Below are positions 1 to 7,060 of a DNA stretch of 9,509 nt, in pieces. The stretch is from Patescibacteria group bacterium (lineage in GTDB: Bacteria; Patescibacteriota; Patescibacteriia; S139-126): positions 1-9,509 of the forward strand of contig WFTD01000071.1 in assembly GCA_015485755.1 (NCBI GenBank). The letters are read 5' to 3'. Under the pieces are notes generated by a model, which saw nothing but the letters and a program-made list of their open reading frames with translations, was not told where the DNA came from and searched no databases. The stretch's first letter is position 1, and each line of letters starts with the position of its first letter. A program made the translations under genes and the position numbers.

Positions 1-1
1 A

Positions 2-250
2 GTTAATATTGCCCTTCCGCGCGTGCGCGATTTTCAGGGATTGTCAAAAAAGAGTTTTGACGGTAATGGAAATTTTACAATTGGCGTGAAAGAGCATATT
101 ATTTTTCCTGAAATCAAAGGTGATGAAATTGACAATATTCACGGCTTGGAAGTGGTTGTTGTGACTACAGCTAAGGATGACCAGAGCGCTTTTGAGTTGT
201 TGAAAATTTTAGGTTTTCCTTTTAAAGAAAATAAAAATAATAATAAGTAA
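2..250 (+). CDS. rplE: 50S ribosomal protein L5, C-terminal part (5' end outside window)
   Basis: L5 is a large-subunit protein of the central protuberance that contacts 5S rRNA. Only the last 82 residues are visible; the reading frame is open from base 2, so the gene starts before the window. The visible part begins with the family signature LPRVRDFQGLS, followed by SFDGNGNFTIGVKEH and IIFPEI, all typical of the L5 C-terminal half. The GTG at base 23 is an internal valine codon, not a start. The protein ends in a lysine/asparagine-rich tail, and the stop lies only 3 bases before the rpsN start, as expected inside an spc operon. Identity is secure from the motifs and from the position immediately ahead of S14. 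Confidence 0.96.
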   Translation, partial: VNIALPRVRDFQGLSKKSFDGNGNFTIGVKEHIIFPEIKGDEIDNIHGLEVVVVTTAKDDQSAFELLKILGFPFKENKNNNK

Positions 251-253
251 TAT

Positions 254-448
254 ATGGCTACCAAAGCACAAATAGTGAAGTCAAAAAAATCATTGGTCAA
301 GCCCAAGTTTTCTACCAGGGTTGTGCGCCGTTGCTGGCGTTGCGGTCGCAAACGCGGTTATATGAGAGATTTTAATTTATGCCGAATTTGTTTTCGTGAG
401 TTGGCTTCACGCGGTGATTTGCCTGGAGTAAGAAAAAGTAGTTGGTAA
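254..448 (+). CDS. rpsN: 30S ribosomal protein S14, zinc-binding (type Z)
   Basis: S14 is a small protein of the 30S head. At 64 residues this is the short zinc form, close to the usual 61. Two CxxC pairs are present, C27/C30 and C43/C46, which fit the zinc ribbon. The end GDLPGVRKSSW matches the family C-terminus. The start at 254 follows the L5 stop by 3 bases, and no Shine-Dalgarno sequence precedes it; the preceding bases are TAT. It lies between rplE and rpsH as in the classical spc order. Type Z S14 is the ancestral form, so the zinc dependence is ordinary here. Confidence 0.97.
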   Translation: MATKAQIVKSKKSLVKPKFSTRVVRRCWRCGRKRGYMRDFNLCRICFRELASRGDLPGVRKSSW

Positions 449-477
449 ATTATAATTAAGTTAATTAGTTAAAGTAT

Positions 478-864
478 ATGACAGATCCTATTGCTGACAT
501 GCTCACCCGAATACGGAATGTATTGCCTCTTGGCAAAAAAGAGGTGGTGGTGCCTTTGTCAAAATTAAAATTGAGATTAGCAGAAATTTTGCAAGCAGAA
601 GGTTATATTGCCAGTTTTCATGTTAATGAAAAGAAAAGAGAATTAAAGCTGGTATTGAAATATTTGCCTTCTGGCAAGCCTGCTATCACTAATTTGCGCA
701 GAATATCAAAACCAGGCCGTCGGGTATATGTAAAGCATGACGAGTTGCCGCGAGTGTTGAATGGATTGGGCATTGCAATAATTTCCACTTCTTCGGGTAT
801 TATGACTGATGCGGAAGCGCGCCAGAAAAAATTGGGAGGAGAAGTAATTTGTTATATTTATTAA
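478..864 (+). CDS. rpsH: 30S ribosomal protein S8
   Basis: S8 binds the central domain of 16S rRNA and, in Escherichia coli, also represses the spc operon mRNA. At 128 residues it has the usual length. The N-terminus MTDPIADMLTRIRN and the C-terminal signature STSSGIMTDAEAR (residues 103-115), ending GGEVICYIY, are diagnostic. The 29-base spacer after rpsN is AT-rich with no Shine-Dalgarno sequence, and the start is preceded by TAT. In E. coli S8 represses by binding near the L5 gene start, which lies outside this window, so that control cannot be assessed here. Confidence 0.97.
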   Translation: MTDPIADMLTRIRNVLPLGKKEVVVPLSKLKLRLAEILQAEGYIASFHVNEKKRELKLVLKYLPSGKPAITNLRRISKPGRRVYVKHDELPRVLNGLGIAIISTSSGIMTDAEARQKKLGGEVICYIY

Positions 865-884
865 TTTTAAGATAAAGTAATTGT

Positions 885-1433
885 ATGAGTCGTTTAGGTA
901 AAAAACCAATTCAAATACCAAGCGGAGTTACTTTTACGGTAACAGATGAAGGTTATAAGGCAGTCGGACCAAAAGGAGAGCTGTTTCAGCCGGCTATCCC
1001 GCGGGTGAAAGTAGAAGTTGACGGCAATGAAGTAAAAGTGACCGCAGTAAATCCTAATCGCAGCCAGGATAAAGCTTTTTGGGGACTCGCAACTAGCTTA
1101 ATTAAAAATATGTTAGTTGGCGTTGCAGAAGGTTACACCAAAAAACTGGAAATTAACGGAATTGGTTATAAGGCAGAAATGAAAGGGAAGGATTTGGTTT
1201 TGAATGTTGGTTATTCCCATCCGGTTGTTTTTTCAGCAGTGGAAGGGGTTGATATTTCAGTTGAGAAAAATATAATTACCGTATCTGGGGTAAATAAGCA
1301 ATTGGTAGGTCAAGTAGCTGCCAATATTAGAAAAATCCGCAAACCAGAGCCATACAAGGGCAAGGGCATAAAATATGTAGATGAGGTGATCAGAAGAAAA
1401 GCAGGCAAGCAGATGAAAGCCGCTGGCGCTTAA
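885..1433 (+). CDS. rplF: 50S ribosomal protein L6
   Basis: L6 sits near the base of the L7/L12 stalk and the sarcin-ricin loop of the 50S subunit. The 182 residues match the usual length of about 175-185. The N-terminus MSRLGKKPI, the central LEINGIGYKA (residues 88-97) and the C-terminal signature PEPYKGKGIKY (154-164) identify it. The end is a short basic tail. The start lies 20 bases after the S8 stop, with no clear Shine-Dalgarno sequence and T at position -1. Nothing in it is unusual. Confidence 0.97.
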   Translation: MSRLGKKPIQIPSGVTFTVTDEGYKAVGPKGELFQPAIPRVKVEVDGNEVKVTAVNPNRSQDKAFWGLATSLIKNMLVGVAEGYTKKLEINGIGYKAEMKGKDLVLNVGYSHPVVFSAVEGVDISVEKNIITVSGVNKQLVGQVAANIRKIRKPEPYKGKGIKYVDEVIRRKAGKQMKAAGA

Positions 1434-1458
1434 TTAATCATTAAATAATTTTTAGTTT

Positions 1459-1812
1459 ATGCTGGATATTAGTAAAAAAAGAATAGCTCGGCAAAGAAGA
1501 AAAGCTCGTATTAGAGCCAAGGTAAAAGGGACAGCAGATAGGCCAAGATTGGCGGTATTTAGGAGTTTGCGTTATATTGAGGCCCAGCTTATTGATGATG
1601 TTAGAGGCGTGACTTTGGCGGCTGTATCTGATAGAAAGTTATCACTTAAGGGAACAAAATTGGAAAGAGCGCAAAAGGTGGGAGAAGAATTGGCCAAGAA
1701 GGCAGCTGCAATCGGCATCAAAGAGGCAGTTTTTGATAGAGGGGGATATAAATTTCATGGCAGAGTAAAAGCGCTGGCTGAAGGAGCGCGTTCTCAGGGA
1801 TTAAAATTTTAG
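1459..1812 (+). CDS. rplR: 50S ribosomal protein L18
   Basis: L18 binds 5S rRNA together with L5. At 117 residues it has the usual size. It opens with a strongly basic segment (residues 6-24) that fits an RNA-binding tail, followed by RPRLAVFRS (28-36), and ends with the signature from FDRGGYKFHGR through ALAEGARSQGLKF (92-117). The 25-base spacer after rplF is very AT-rich and the start is preceded by TTT, without a Shine-Dalgarno sequence. It occupies its normal place between rplF and rpsE. Confidence 0.97.
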   Translation: MLDISKKRIARQRRKARIRAKVKGTADRPRLAVFRSLRYIEAQLIDDVRGVTLAAVSDRKLSLKGTKLERAQKVGEELAKKAAAIGIKEAVFDRGGYKFHGRVKALAEGARSQGLKF

Positions 1813-1821
1813 CGAAAAAAT

Positions 1822-2346
1822 ATGACTACCAAAGTAAAAAAAGTTATTAGTAAAAAAGGACAGTCCAAACAAGATGAGTTTGAACAAAAGATTATTGATT
1901 TGGCGCGAGTAACTAGAGTGATGGCAGGAGGAAAGCGTATGCGTTTTCGCGCTTGTGTTATTATTGGCGACCGTAAGGGTAGAATTGGTTATGCAGTGGC
2001 CAAGGGGGCTGATGTTAGTTTGGCGGTAAGCAAAGCAGTAAATAAAGCCAAAAAGAATGTATTGAAAGTTACTTTGCACAAGGAAACAATCCCTCATGGA
2101 GTAGAGATAAAATTTAAAGCAGCTAGATTATTGTTAAAGCCAGCTCCACTCGGTACGGGTATTAAGGCAGGCGGAGCAGTGCGAAGCGTATTGGAATTAG
2201 CTGGCATCCCCAATATAGTGGCAAAGATTAAGGGCAGCAATAATAAAATCAACAATGTAAAGGCTACTTTTGCTGCGCTGGAAAGTTTGGTGACTGAATC
2301 TGGCAATAGAAAATTAACTGAAGAAAAAGATGTTAAGTCTTCATAA
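1822..2346 (+). CDS. rpsE: 30S ribosomal protein S5
   Basis: S5 helps form the mRNA entry channel and contributes to decoding accuracy. It has 174 residues. The double-stranded-RNA-binding-like N-terminal domain shows VTRVMAGGKRMRFRA (residues 30-44) and GDRKGRIGYAVAKGADV (49-65). The C-terminal domain shows APLGTGIKAGGAVRSVLEL (108-126). The spacer to rplR is 9 bases. Its last 17 bases overlap the rplO start in another frame. In the classical operon rpmD (L30) sits exactly here, and its absence leaves S5 and L15 directly joined. Confidence 0.97.
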   Translation: MTTKVKKVISKKGQSKQDEFEQKIIDLARVTRVMAGGKRMRFRACVIIGDRKGRIGYAVAKGADVSLAVSKAVNKAKKNVLKVTLHKETIPHGVEIKFKAARLLLKPAPLGTGIKAGGAVRSVLELAGIPNIVAKIKGSNNKINNVKATFAALESLVTESGNRKLTEEKDVKSS

Positions 2347-2794
2347 TTTACAACCAAGTTCAGGGGCAAAGAAAAAGAAAAAAAGGCTAGGTCGCGGTAG
2401 CGCTAGCAAAGGTGATTATTCAGGCAGGGGCATCAAAGGGCAAAAAGCTCGCAGTGGCGTGTCTGGTTTAAAACAGAGAGGAGTTAAGGAGTGGCTGATG
2501 AAAGTGCCAAAGCAAAGAGGATTTAAGAGCAGGCGAGTGCCTTTTGAAAATGTCACTTTGGCTGATTTGGAAAGATTTTTTAAGGATGGCGATAAGGTCA
2601 CTGAAAAGAAACTGCAATCATTGGGTTTGGTCAAAAAGACCAAAGCTGGGGTTAAAATTTTGGCCAATGGAACTTTGCGCAAAAAGTTGACAGTTGTAGT
2701 TCATGCTGCCAGCCAAAAAGCTAAAGAGGCAATTGAAGCTGCTGGCGGACAGGTAGAGATTTTGACCAAACCACAAGACAAGAGAAAAAAATAA
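2330..2794 (+). CDS. rplO: 50S ribosomal protein L15
   Basis: L15 is a late-assembling 50S protein with a long, glycine- and basic-rich N-terminal extension that threads into 23S rRNA. In these 154 residues the extension shows KKKKKRLGRGSASKGDYSGR (residues 14-33) and GIKGQKARSG (34-43), as in the family. The globular C-terminal domain contains KAKEAIEAAGGQVEI (130-144) and ends in a basic tail. The ATG at 2330 is preferred because the N-terminus MLSLHNLQP matches the family pattern; it lies inside the end of rpsE, which suggests translational coupling. No L30 gene lies between the two. Confidence 0.96.
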   Translation: MLSLHNLQPSSGAKKKKKRLGRGSASKGDYSGRGIKGQKARSGVSGLKQRGVKEWLMKVPKQRGFKSRRVPFENVTLADLERFFKDGDKVTEKKLQSLGLVKKTKAGVKILANGTLRKKLTVVVHAASQKAKEAIEAAGGQVEILTKPQDKRKK

Positions 2795-2807
2795 GTAGGT
2801 AAAATTT

Positions 2808-4097
2808 ATGACTATCAGCGAAAGATTGCGGCAGTTATGGCAAGCTAAGGAGATAAGGAATGACATCTTCTTTGTTTTGATGGTATTGGTTGTGTTTAGG
2901 ATTGGCGCTCATATTCCCATTCCGGGAGTTGATGTGGGAAACTTGCGCCAATTTTTTGCTTCCAATCAAATTTTGGGATTGTTGAATTTATTCTCTGGCG
3001 GCGGTTTGGAGAATTTTTCTATTATGATGTTGGGGGTCGGACCTTATATTACCGCCTCTATTATTTTTCAACTTTTGACAATGATTGTGCCAAAGCTGGA
3101 GGAGTTGTCTAAAGAAGGCGAAGCTGGCCAGCGCAAAATCAACCAGTACACCAGGTGGGCAACAGTTCCTTTGGCCATATTGCAAGGATTTGGTTTTATC
3201 ACTTTGTTGCAGAGACAGGGCGGATCAGTTTCACTGCTTGGTGATTTGACCACTTTTCAATATGTAACCGCCATTTTAACAGTGACAGCGGGAACAATGT
3301 TTTTAACTTGGCTGGGCGAGCTTATTTCAGAAAGAAGATTGGGAAATGGTATTTCTTTGTTGATTTTTGCTGGAATTGTAGCCGGCTTGCCAACAGCTAT
3401 CCAGCAAACTTTACTGGTAATTGACAAAACTCAAATAACCAATATGGTGTTATTTGCTTTGATTGCTATTGTGACGGTTATTGGAGTTGTCTATATTACT
3501 GAAGGGCAGCGCAACATTCCAGTGTCTTATGCTCGTCGGGTTAGGGGGCAAAAGATGTATGGCGGAGTAAATACTCATTTGCCAATTAGAGTTAATATTG
3601 GCGGAGTTATTCCAATTATTTTTGCTATTTCAGTTATTTTATTTCCGCCAATGATCGCTCAATTTTTTGTTCAGGCCAAGAGCGCCTGGCTAGCTCAAAC
3701 TGCAAATTTTATTATCCAGATTTTTAATGATAATCTTTTTTATGGAATTATCTACTTTTTATTGGTAGTCGCTTTTACTTACTTTTATTCAGCTGTTGTT
3801 TTTAACCCCGAACAAATTGCTGAAAATTTGCAAAAGCAAGGCGGTTTCATTCCCGGCATTCGTCCTGGCAGGCAGACAGCTGAATACTTACGCCAAGTTG
3901 TAAATAGATTAAATCTGACTGGTTCTATCTTTTTGGGCGCTATTGCGGTGTTGCCTCTTATTTTGCGCGCTTTTACTGGTGTCAATACTTTAGTTATTGG
4001 CGGCACTTCATTGTTGATTGTTGTTTCAGTGGTATTGGAAGTAGTTAAAAGAGTAGAGACTCAGCTGCAGATGCACGAGTATGAGGTAAAGGCTTAA
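2808..4097 (+). CDS. secY: Protein translocase subunit SecY
   Basis: SecY is the pore of the Sec translocon in the cytoplasmic membrane, through which exported proteins pass and membrane proteins insert. At 429 residues it has the normal length, and its hydrophobic profile fits ten membrane spans, the first starting near residue 20. Recognisable parts are the plug-region sequence LFSGGGLENFSIMMLGVGPY (61-80), GEAGQRKINQYTR (104-116), the cytoplasmic loop from RRVRGQKMYGG to THLPIRVN (243-264), and the ribosome/SecA-contacting loop GGFIPGIRPGRQTAEYL (345-361). The C-terminus ends near QLQMHEYE. A weak AGGT lies 9 bases before the start, the nearest thing to a Shine-Dalgarno sequence in the operon. 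It follows rplO by 13 bases, the classical position. Confidence 0.97.
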   Translation: MTISERLRQLWQAKEIRNDIFFVLMVLVVFRIGAHIPIPGVDVGNLRQFFASNQILGLLNLFSGGGLENFSIMMLGVGPYITASIIFQLLTMIVPKLEELSKEGEAGQRKINQYTRWATVPLAILQGFGFITLLQRQGGSVSLLGDLTTFQYVTAILTVTAGTMFLTWLGELISERRLGNGISLLIFAGIVAGLPTAIQQTLLVIDKTQITNMVLFALIAIVTVIGVVYITEGQRNIPVSYARRVRGQKMYGGVNTHLPIRVNIGGVIPIIFAISVILFPPMIAQFFVQAKSAWLAQTANFIIQIFNDNLFYGIIYFLLVVAFTYFYSAVVFNPEQIAENLQKQGGFIPGIRPGRQTAEYLRQVVNRLNLTGSIFLGAIAVLPLILRAFTGVNTLVIGGTSLLIVVSVVLEVVKRVETQLQMHEYEVKA

Positions 4098-4139
4098 TTT
4101 TAATTATATAATTAATTATATAATTTATTATATAATTTT
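4098..4139 (+). promoter_or_regulatory. AT-only spacer with three 12-base tandem repeats carrying TATAAT, upstream of adk
   Basis: The 42 bases between secY and adk contain only A and T. The hexamer TATAAT begins at 4107, 4119 and 4131, an exact 12-base period, and the last copy ends three bases before the adk ATG. Each copy equals the consensus -10 box, so an internal promoter for adk-map-ruvX is possible. No -35 box resembling TTGACA is visible at the right distance, and the last copy is too close to the start codon to act as a normal promoter for it. Alternatively this is an unstructured leader that helps start translation without a Shine-Dalgarno sequence. The repeat is seen directly; its function is inferred. 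Confidence 0.4.
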
Positions 4140-4799
4140 ATGACAGAGAAAAAATTACGGATTGTGTTAATGGGCCCGCAAGGTTCAGGCAAGGGTACGC
4201 AAGCGCAGCTGTTGGGAGATTATTATCATTTGCCTTATATATCAACTGGCGATATGTTTCGCCAAGCAGTAAAAGAACAGACAGAATTGGGAAAGAAGAT
4301 AAAGGATTTATTGGACAAAGGTGAACTTGTCCCAGATGAATTGACTAACGCTTTGGTAGCAGAGAGGTTGTCTCAGCCTGATTGCCAGGCTGGTTTTATT
4401 TTGGACGGATTTCCACGCAATTTATCTCAAGCTGAATTTTTACTTGACAATTTTGACATTGACTTTGTTTTTGAGATTGATATTTCTGACGACGAAGCAG
4501 TGAAAAGAATAAGCGGCCGACGAGTATGTGATTGCGGTATGACTTATCATATAATTTATAATCCTCCGCAAAAAGAAGGGATTTGCGATCGTTGCGGCGG
4601 ACAATTAAAAGTTCGTAGCGATGACCAAGAAGAAGCGGTTCGCCGCCGTTTGCAAATTTATCATGAGCAAACTGCCAAGATGATACCTTTTTTTCAAACT
4701 AAAGGGATTTTTTATCATATCAATGGCGAGCAGCCGATTGAAGCAGTAAACAAGGATATTGTAAAAATTATCACCGAGCATGGCTTTGATAAAAACTAA
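4140..4799 (+). CDS. adk: Adenylate kinase, long form with cysteine-rich lid
   Basis: Adenylate kinase converts ATP plus AMP to two ADP in the cytosol. These 219 residues fit the long bacterial type. The P-loop is GPQGSGKGT (residues 12-20), the AMP-binding region contains STGDMFR (35-41), and GFPRN (90-94) carries the conserved arginine. The lid opens with GRRVCDCG and contains four cysteines, C130, C132, C149 and C152, followed by DD (161-162), as in zinc-binding adenylate kinases. The first pair is CxC rather than the usual CxxC. The gene follows secY as in many spc operons, and its last 20 bases overlap map, suggesting coupled translation. The start is preceded by an AT-only spacer without a Shine-Dalgarno sequence. 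Confidence 0.97.
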   Translation: MTEKKLRIVLMGPQGSGKGTQAQLLGDYYHLPYISTGDMFRQAVKEQTELGKKIKDLLDKGELVPDELTNALVAERLSQPDCQAGFILDGFPRNLSQAEFLLDNFDIDFVFEIDISDDEAVKRISGRRVCDCGMTYHIIYNPPQKEGICDRCGGQLKVRSDDQEEAVRRRLQIYHEQTAKMIPFFQTKGIFYHINGEQPIEAVNKDIVKIITEHGFDKN

Positions 4800-5532
4800 G
4801 GAGCAAATAGAAACTTTAAAGGAGGGAGGCAAAATTTTGGCAGATGTTTTGCGACAGGTTAAAGACGCTGCTCAAGTTGGCGTCACCCCCAAGGAATTGG
4901 ACAAGCTGGCAGGCCAGTTGATTGCGCAATATAACGCCAAGCCTTCATTTAAAGGATTTCAGGGGTATCCAGCTGTTTTGTGTGTTTCGGTTAATGAGCA
5001 ATTAGTGCATGGCATTCCTACTGATAAGCCATTTCAGACTGGCGATGTGGTGGGGATTGATTGCGGTTTGTGGTACAAAGGTCTTTGTACTGATATGGCA
5101 ATTACTGTTATTATTGGCCAAGGCAGTAAGATAGCAGAAGAATTGGTTGCGGTAACCAAGCAGTCGTTAGCAGAGGGGTTAAAGGAGATTAAAGCAGGCA
5201 AACGTTTGGGCGATTATGGCTCGGCTGTGCAGAATTATGTAGAAGCGCATGGTTTTGCTGTAATTAGGGGGTTGGTTGGTCATGGCGTAGGGACGGCTGT
5301 ACATGAAGAGCCGCGCGTGCCCAATTTTGGCCAACCAGGCAGTGGCGAAGTTTTGCAAGCGGGAATGGTATTGGCGCTAGAGCCAATGGTTAGTGTGGGC
5401 AGTCCTCAAATTATTACTGAAGCTGATGGTTGGACAATTTCTACTCGCGATCGGTCTCTGAGCGCTCATTTTGAGGTAACGGTTGCGGTAACAGATGAGG
5501 GGTATGACCTAATCACACCTATTATTTGGTAA
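4780..5532 (+). CDS. map: Methionine aminopeptidase, type I
   Basis: This enzyme removes the N-terminal methionine from new proteins. The 250 residues fit the short type I form without extension. The five metal ligands are present: D94, D105, H168 (in GHGVG), E201 (in EPM) and E232 (in HFEVTV). The substrate-contacting histidines are H77 in VHGIP and H175 in VHEEP. The start at 4780 gives MALIKTKEQIETLKEGG, the usual N-terminus, and lies inside the end of adk, so translation is probably coupled. The adk-map pair is classical, but infA and the alpha-operon genes that usually follow are replaced here by ruvX. Confidence 0.97.
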   Translation: MALIKTKEQIETLKEGGKILADVLRQVKDAAQVGVTPKELDKLAGQLIAQYNAKPSFKGFQGYPAVLCVSVNEQLVHGIPTDKPFQTGDVVGIDCGLWYKGLCTDMAITVIIGQGSKIAEELVAVTKQSLAEGLKEIKAGKRLGDYGSAVQNYVEAHGFAVIRGLVGHGVGTAVHEEPRVPNFGQPGSGEVLQAGMVLALEPMVSVGSPQIITEADGWTISTRDRSLSAHFEVTVAVTDEGYDLITPIIW

Positions 5533-5546
5533 CAAAACATGGTAAA

Positions 5547-5936
5547 ATGAGATTGTTGGGCATTGATTATGGTAAAAGCAAGATTGGTTTGAGCATTTCT
5601 GCTGGCAGAACTGCCCTGCCTTTACAAGTTATTGTTGATTGGCAGCCAGATGAGTTGTTGCGCCGATTGCGGGAAATTATTGAACAAGAGGAAGTTGTAA
5701 AAATTGTAGTGGGGGTGCCATTGAATTTTTCACGGTTGCCGACCAAACAGTCTCAGTCAGTTCTTGATTTTGCCAATTGGCTGAAAGATAATTTGTCAGT
5801 TGAGGTGGTTTTGGCTGATGAAACTTTAACCAGCAAACTTGCCCAGAAACAGGGCAGTGGTTCTCAAGATGATGCTCAAGCAGCCGCTTATATTTTGCAA
5901 TCTTATTTAGATAAATTTTATCAGCATGATGCGTGA
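5547..5936 (+). CDS. ruvX: Putative pre-16S rRNA nuclease / RuvX (YqgF) family
   Basis: YqgF/RuvX proteins have an RNase H-like fold and are implicated in 16S rRNA 5'-end maturation; a Holliday-junction resolvase role was proposed earlier. From the ATG at 5547 the protein has 129 residues. It shows GIDYGKSKIGLS (residues 5-16, with D7), VVGVPLN (54-60), DETLTS (91-96, with E92) and a C-terminal DDAQAAAYILQSYLD (108-122, with D108/D109), which provide the expected acidic centre. The link between DETLTS and the final helix looks shorter than in typical members. A TTG at 5526 in the same frame would add seven residues, but the ATG puts the GIDYG strand at the usual place. It follows map by 14 bases. 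Confidence 0.92.
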   Translation: MRLLGIDYGKSKIGLSISAGRTALPLQVIVDWQPDELLRRLREIIEQEEVVKIVVGVPLNFSRLPTKQSQSVLDFANWLKDNLSVEVVLADETLTSKLAQKQGSGSQDDAQAAAYILQSYLDKFYQHDA

Positions 5937-7020
5937 GACTTGGTTATTTTATCTTCTTCCTCCCTTGTTGTCTTTTGTATTGGTCCATCCTTTTGTTTGG
6001 ATAATAAAAAAGATTGCTTGGCAGCGGCAAATAGTTGACCGTCCCAATCTCCCCCGCAAAATTCATAAACGCCCCGTTCCTTTATTGGGCGGAGCGGCAA
6101 TTTGGCTGGCATTTGTGGTGCTGGTTTTTATTTTTTATAAAATCGGCTGGTTAATTGATGATAAAGTATCAGTTCGTGATTTAGCAGTAATAGTTTTTGC
6201 TAGCTTGGCATTGGTTGTTGGAGGAGCGTTGGATGATAAATATAACTTGCCGCCGCGTTGGCAGTTTATTTGGCCATTGATTGCTAGCGTGGTAGTAGTG
6301 ATTGGCGGAATTCAGGTTGGTTATATAACTAATCCTTGGGGGGGTATTATTTATCTTGATAAAGTGCAAATTGGTTGGAACGGCGTTGTCTTTTACCCTC
6401 TAGCTCAGTTATTGGCGATTGGTTGGCTGTTGGGGATGATTTATACAACAAAGTTTTTGGATGGTTTGGACGGGCTTGTTTCTGGCATAACTACCATTGG
6501 TGCAATAATTATTTTTATTGTCTCCCTATCTTGGGATATCCCTTGGTCGGCCACTTCAGTTTTGGCTTTGATTGTAGCGGGTTTGTTTGCTGGTTTTTTT
6601 GTTTGGAATTTTCATCCAGCCAAAATTTTTTTGGGAGAAGGCGGGTCTACCTTGGCCGGTTTTTTGTTAGGAGTTTTGGCTATTATTTCTGGGAGTAAAA
6701 TAGCCACAACTTTATTGGTAATGGGATTGCCAATTTTGGATGTTGTATGGGTAATTGTCAGGCGCTGGCGGGAAAAGCGATCTCCTACTGAAGCAGATAG
6801 AAAACATTTGCATTTTCGTTTGCTTGAGGCTGGCTTTTCTCACAGCCAGGCAGTTTTATTTCTTTTGCTAACCTCTACTGTTTTTGGTTCTTTTGGGCTT
6901 TTCCAGAGCACTAAGGGCAAATTATTTCTCTTGTCAGTTTTGGTGGTTTATATGGCAGCTTTAGCTTATGTTTTATTAAGGAAATACAAAAAGTCAGGCT
7001 TGACTTATAAGAAAAATTAG
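5926..7020 (+). CDS. Polyprenyl-phosphate sugar-1-phosphate transferase (WecA/TagO/MraY-like, glycosyltransferase family 4)
   Basis: Enzymes of this membrane family move a sugar-1-phosphate from a UDP-sugar onto a polyprenyl phosphate at the inner face of the membrane, the first step of cell-surface polymer synthesis. The 364 residues contain about ten hydrophobic segments. Motifs in order are DRPNLPRKIHKRPVPLLGG (38-56), GALDDKYNLPPRWQF (100-114, DD at 103-104), KFLDGLDGLVSG (176-187), NFHPAKIFLGEGGS (228-241) and DRKHLHFRLLEAGFSHSQAV (291-310). The soluble HLH motif and the DRPN region favour WecA/TagO over true MraY. The usual GDxGS reads GEGGS (E238). The start codon, ATG at 5926 or 5929, overlaps the end of ruvX. 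The sugar substrate cannot be read from the sequence. Confidence 0.9.
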   Translation: MMRETWLFYLLPPLLSFVLVHPFVWIIKKIAWQRQIVDRPNLPRKIHKRPVPLLGGAAIWLAFVVLVFIFYKIGWLIDDKVSVRDLAVIVFASLALVVGGALDDKYNLPPRWQFIWPLIASVVVVIGGIQVGYITNPWGGIIYLDKVQIGWNGVVFYPLAQLLAIGWLLGMIYTTKFLDGLDGLVSGITTIGAIIIFIVSLSWDIPWSATSVLALIVAGLFAGFFVWNFHPAKIFLGEGGSTLAGFLLGVLAIISGSKIATTLLVMGLPILDVVWVIVRRWREKRSPTEADRKHLHFRLLEAGFSHSQAVLFLLLTSTVFGSFGLFQSTKGKLFLLSVLVVYMAALAYVLLRKYKKSGLTYKKN

Positions 7021-7051
7021 AGTAATATTAGTGTACTTGTTTTAGTATTAA

Positions 7052-7057
7052 TATAAT
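7052..7057 (+). promoter_or_regulatory. TATAAT three bases before rplU start (weak promoter or leader signal)
   Basis: A perfect TATAAT ends three bases before the rplU ATG, giving TATAATTTTATG, exactly the same 12 bases as at the adk start (4131-4142). No convincing -35 box lies 16-18 bases upstream. It is too close to the ATG for an ordinary -10 element serving this start, so a leader or translation signal in an AT-rich context is at least as likely as a promoter. Confidence 0.25.
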
Positions 7058-7060
7058 TTT

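Noticed and set aside
23..25. GTG as a start of a short protein
   Set aside because: The frame is open upstream and the residues before it (VNIALPR) continue the L5 signature, so it is internal.
451..456. TATAAT before rpsH as a promoter
   Set aside because: It is a single copy in an AT-rich spacer within an evident operon, with no -35 box; it could easily arise by chance.
5526..5546. TTG start for ruvX at 5526
   Set aside because: The ATG at 5547 places the first strand GIDYG at its usual distance from the N-terminus; the added seven residues do not look like the family.
5934..5936. Recoded UGA (code 25)
   Set aside because: UGA ends ruvX at the expected length, just as the next gene starts, and no gene here needs an in-frame UGA read as glycine.
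6375..6698. Open frame of 107 codons on the plus strand inside the transferase gene
   Set aside because: It is a different-frame shadow of a gene with clear motifs and has no protein features of its own.
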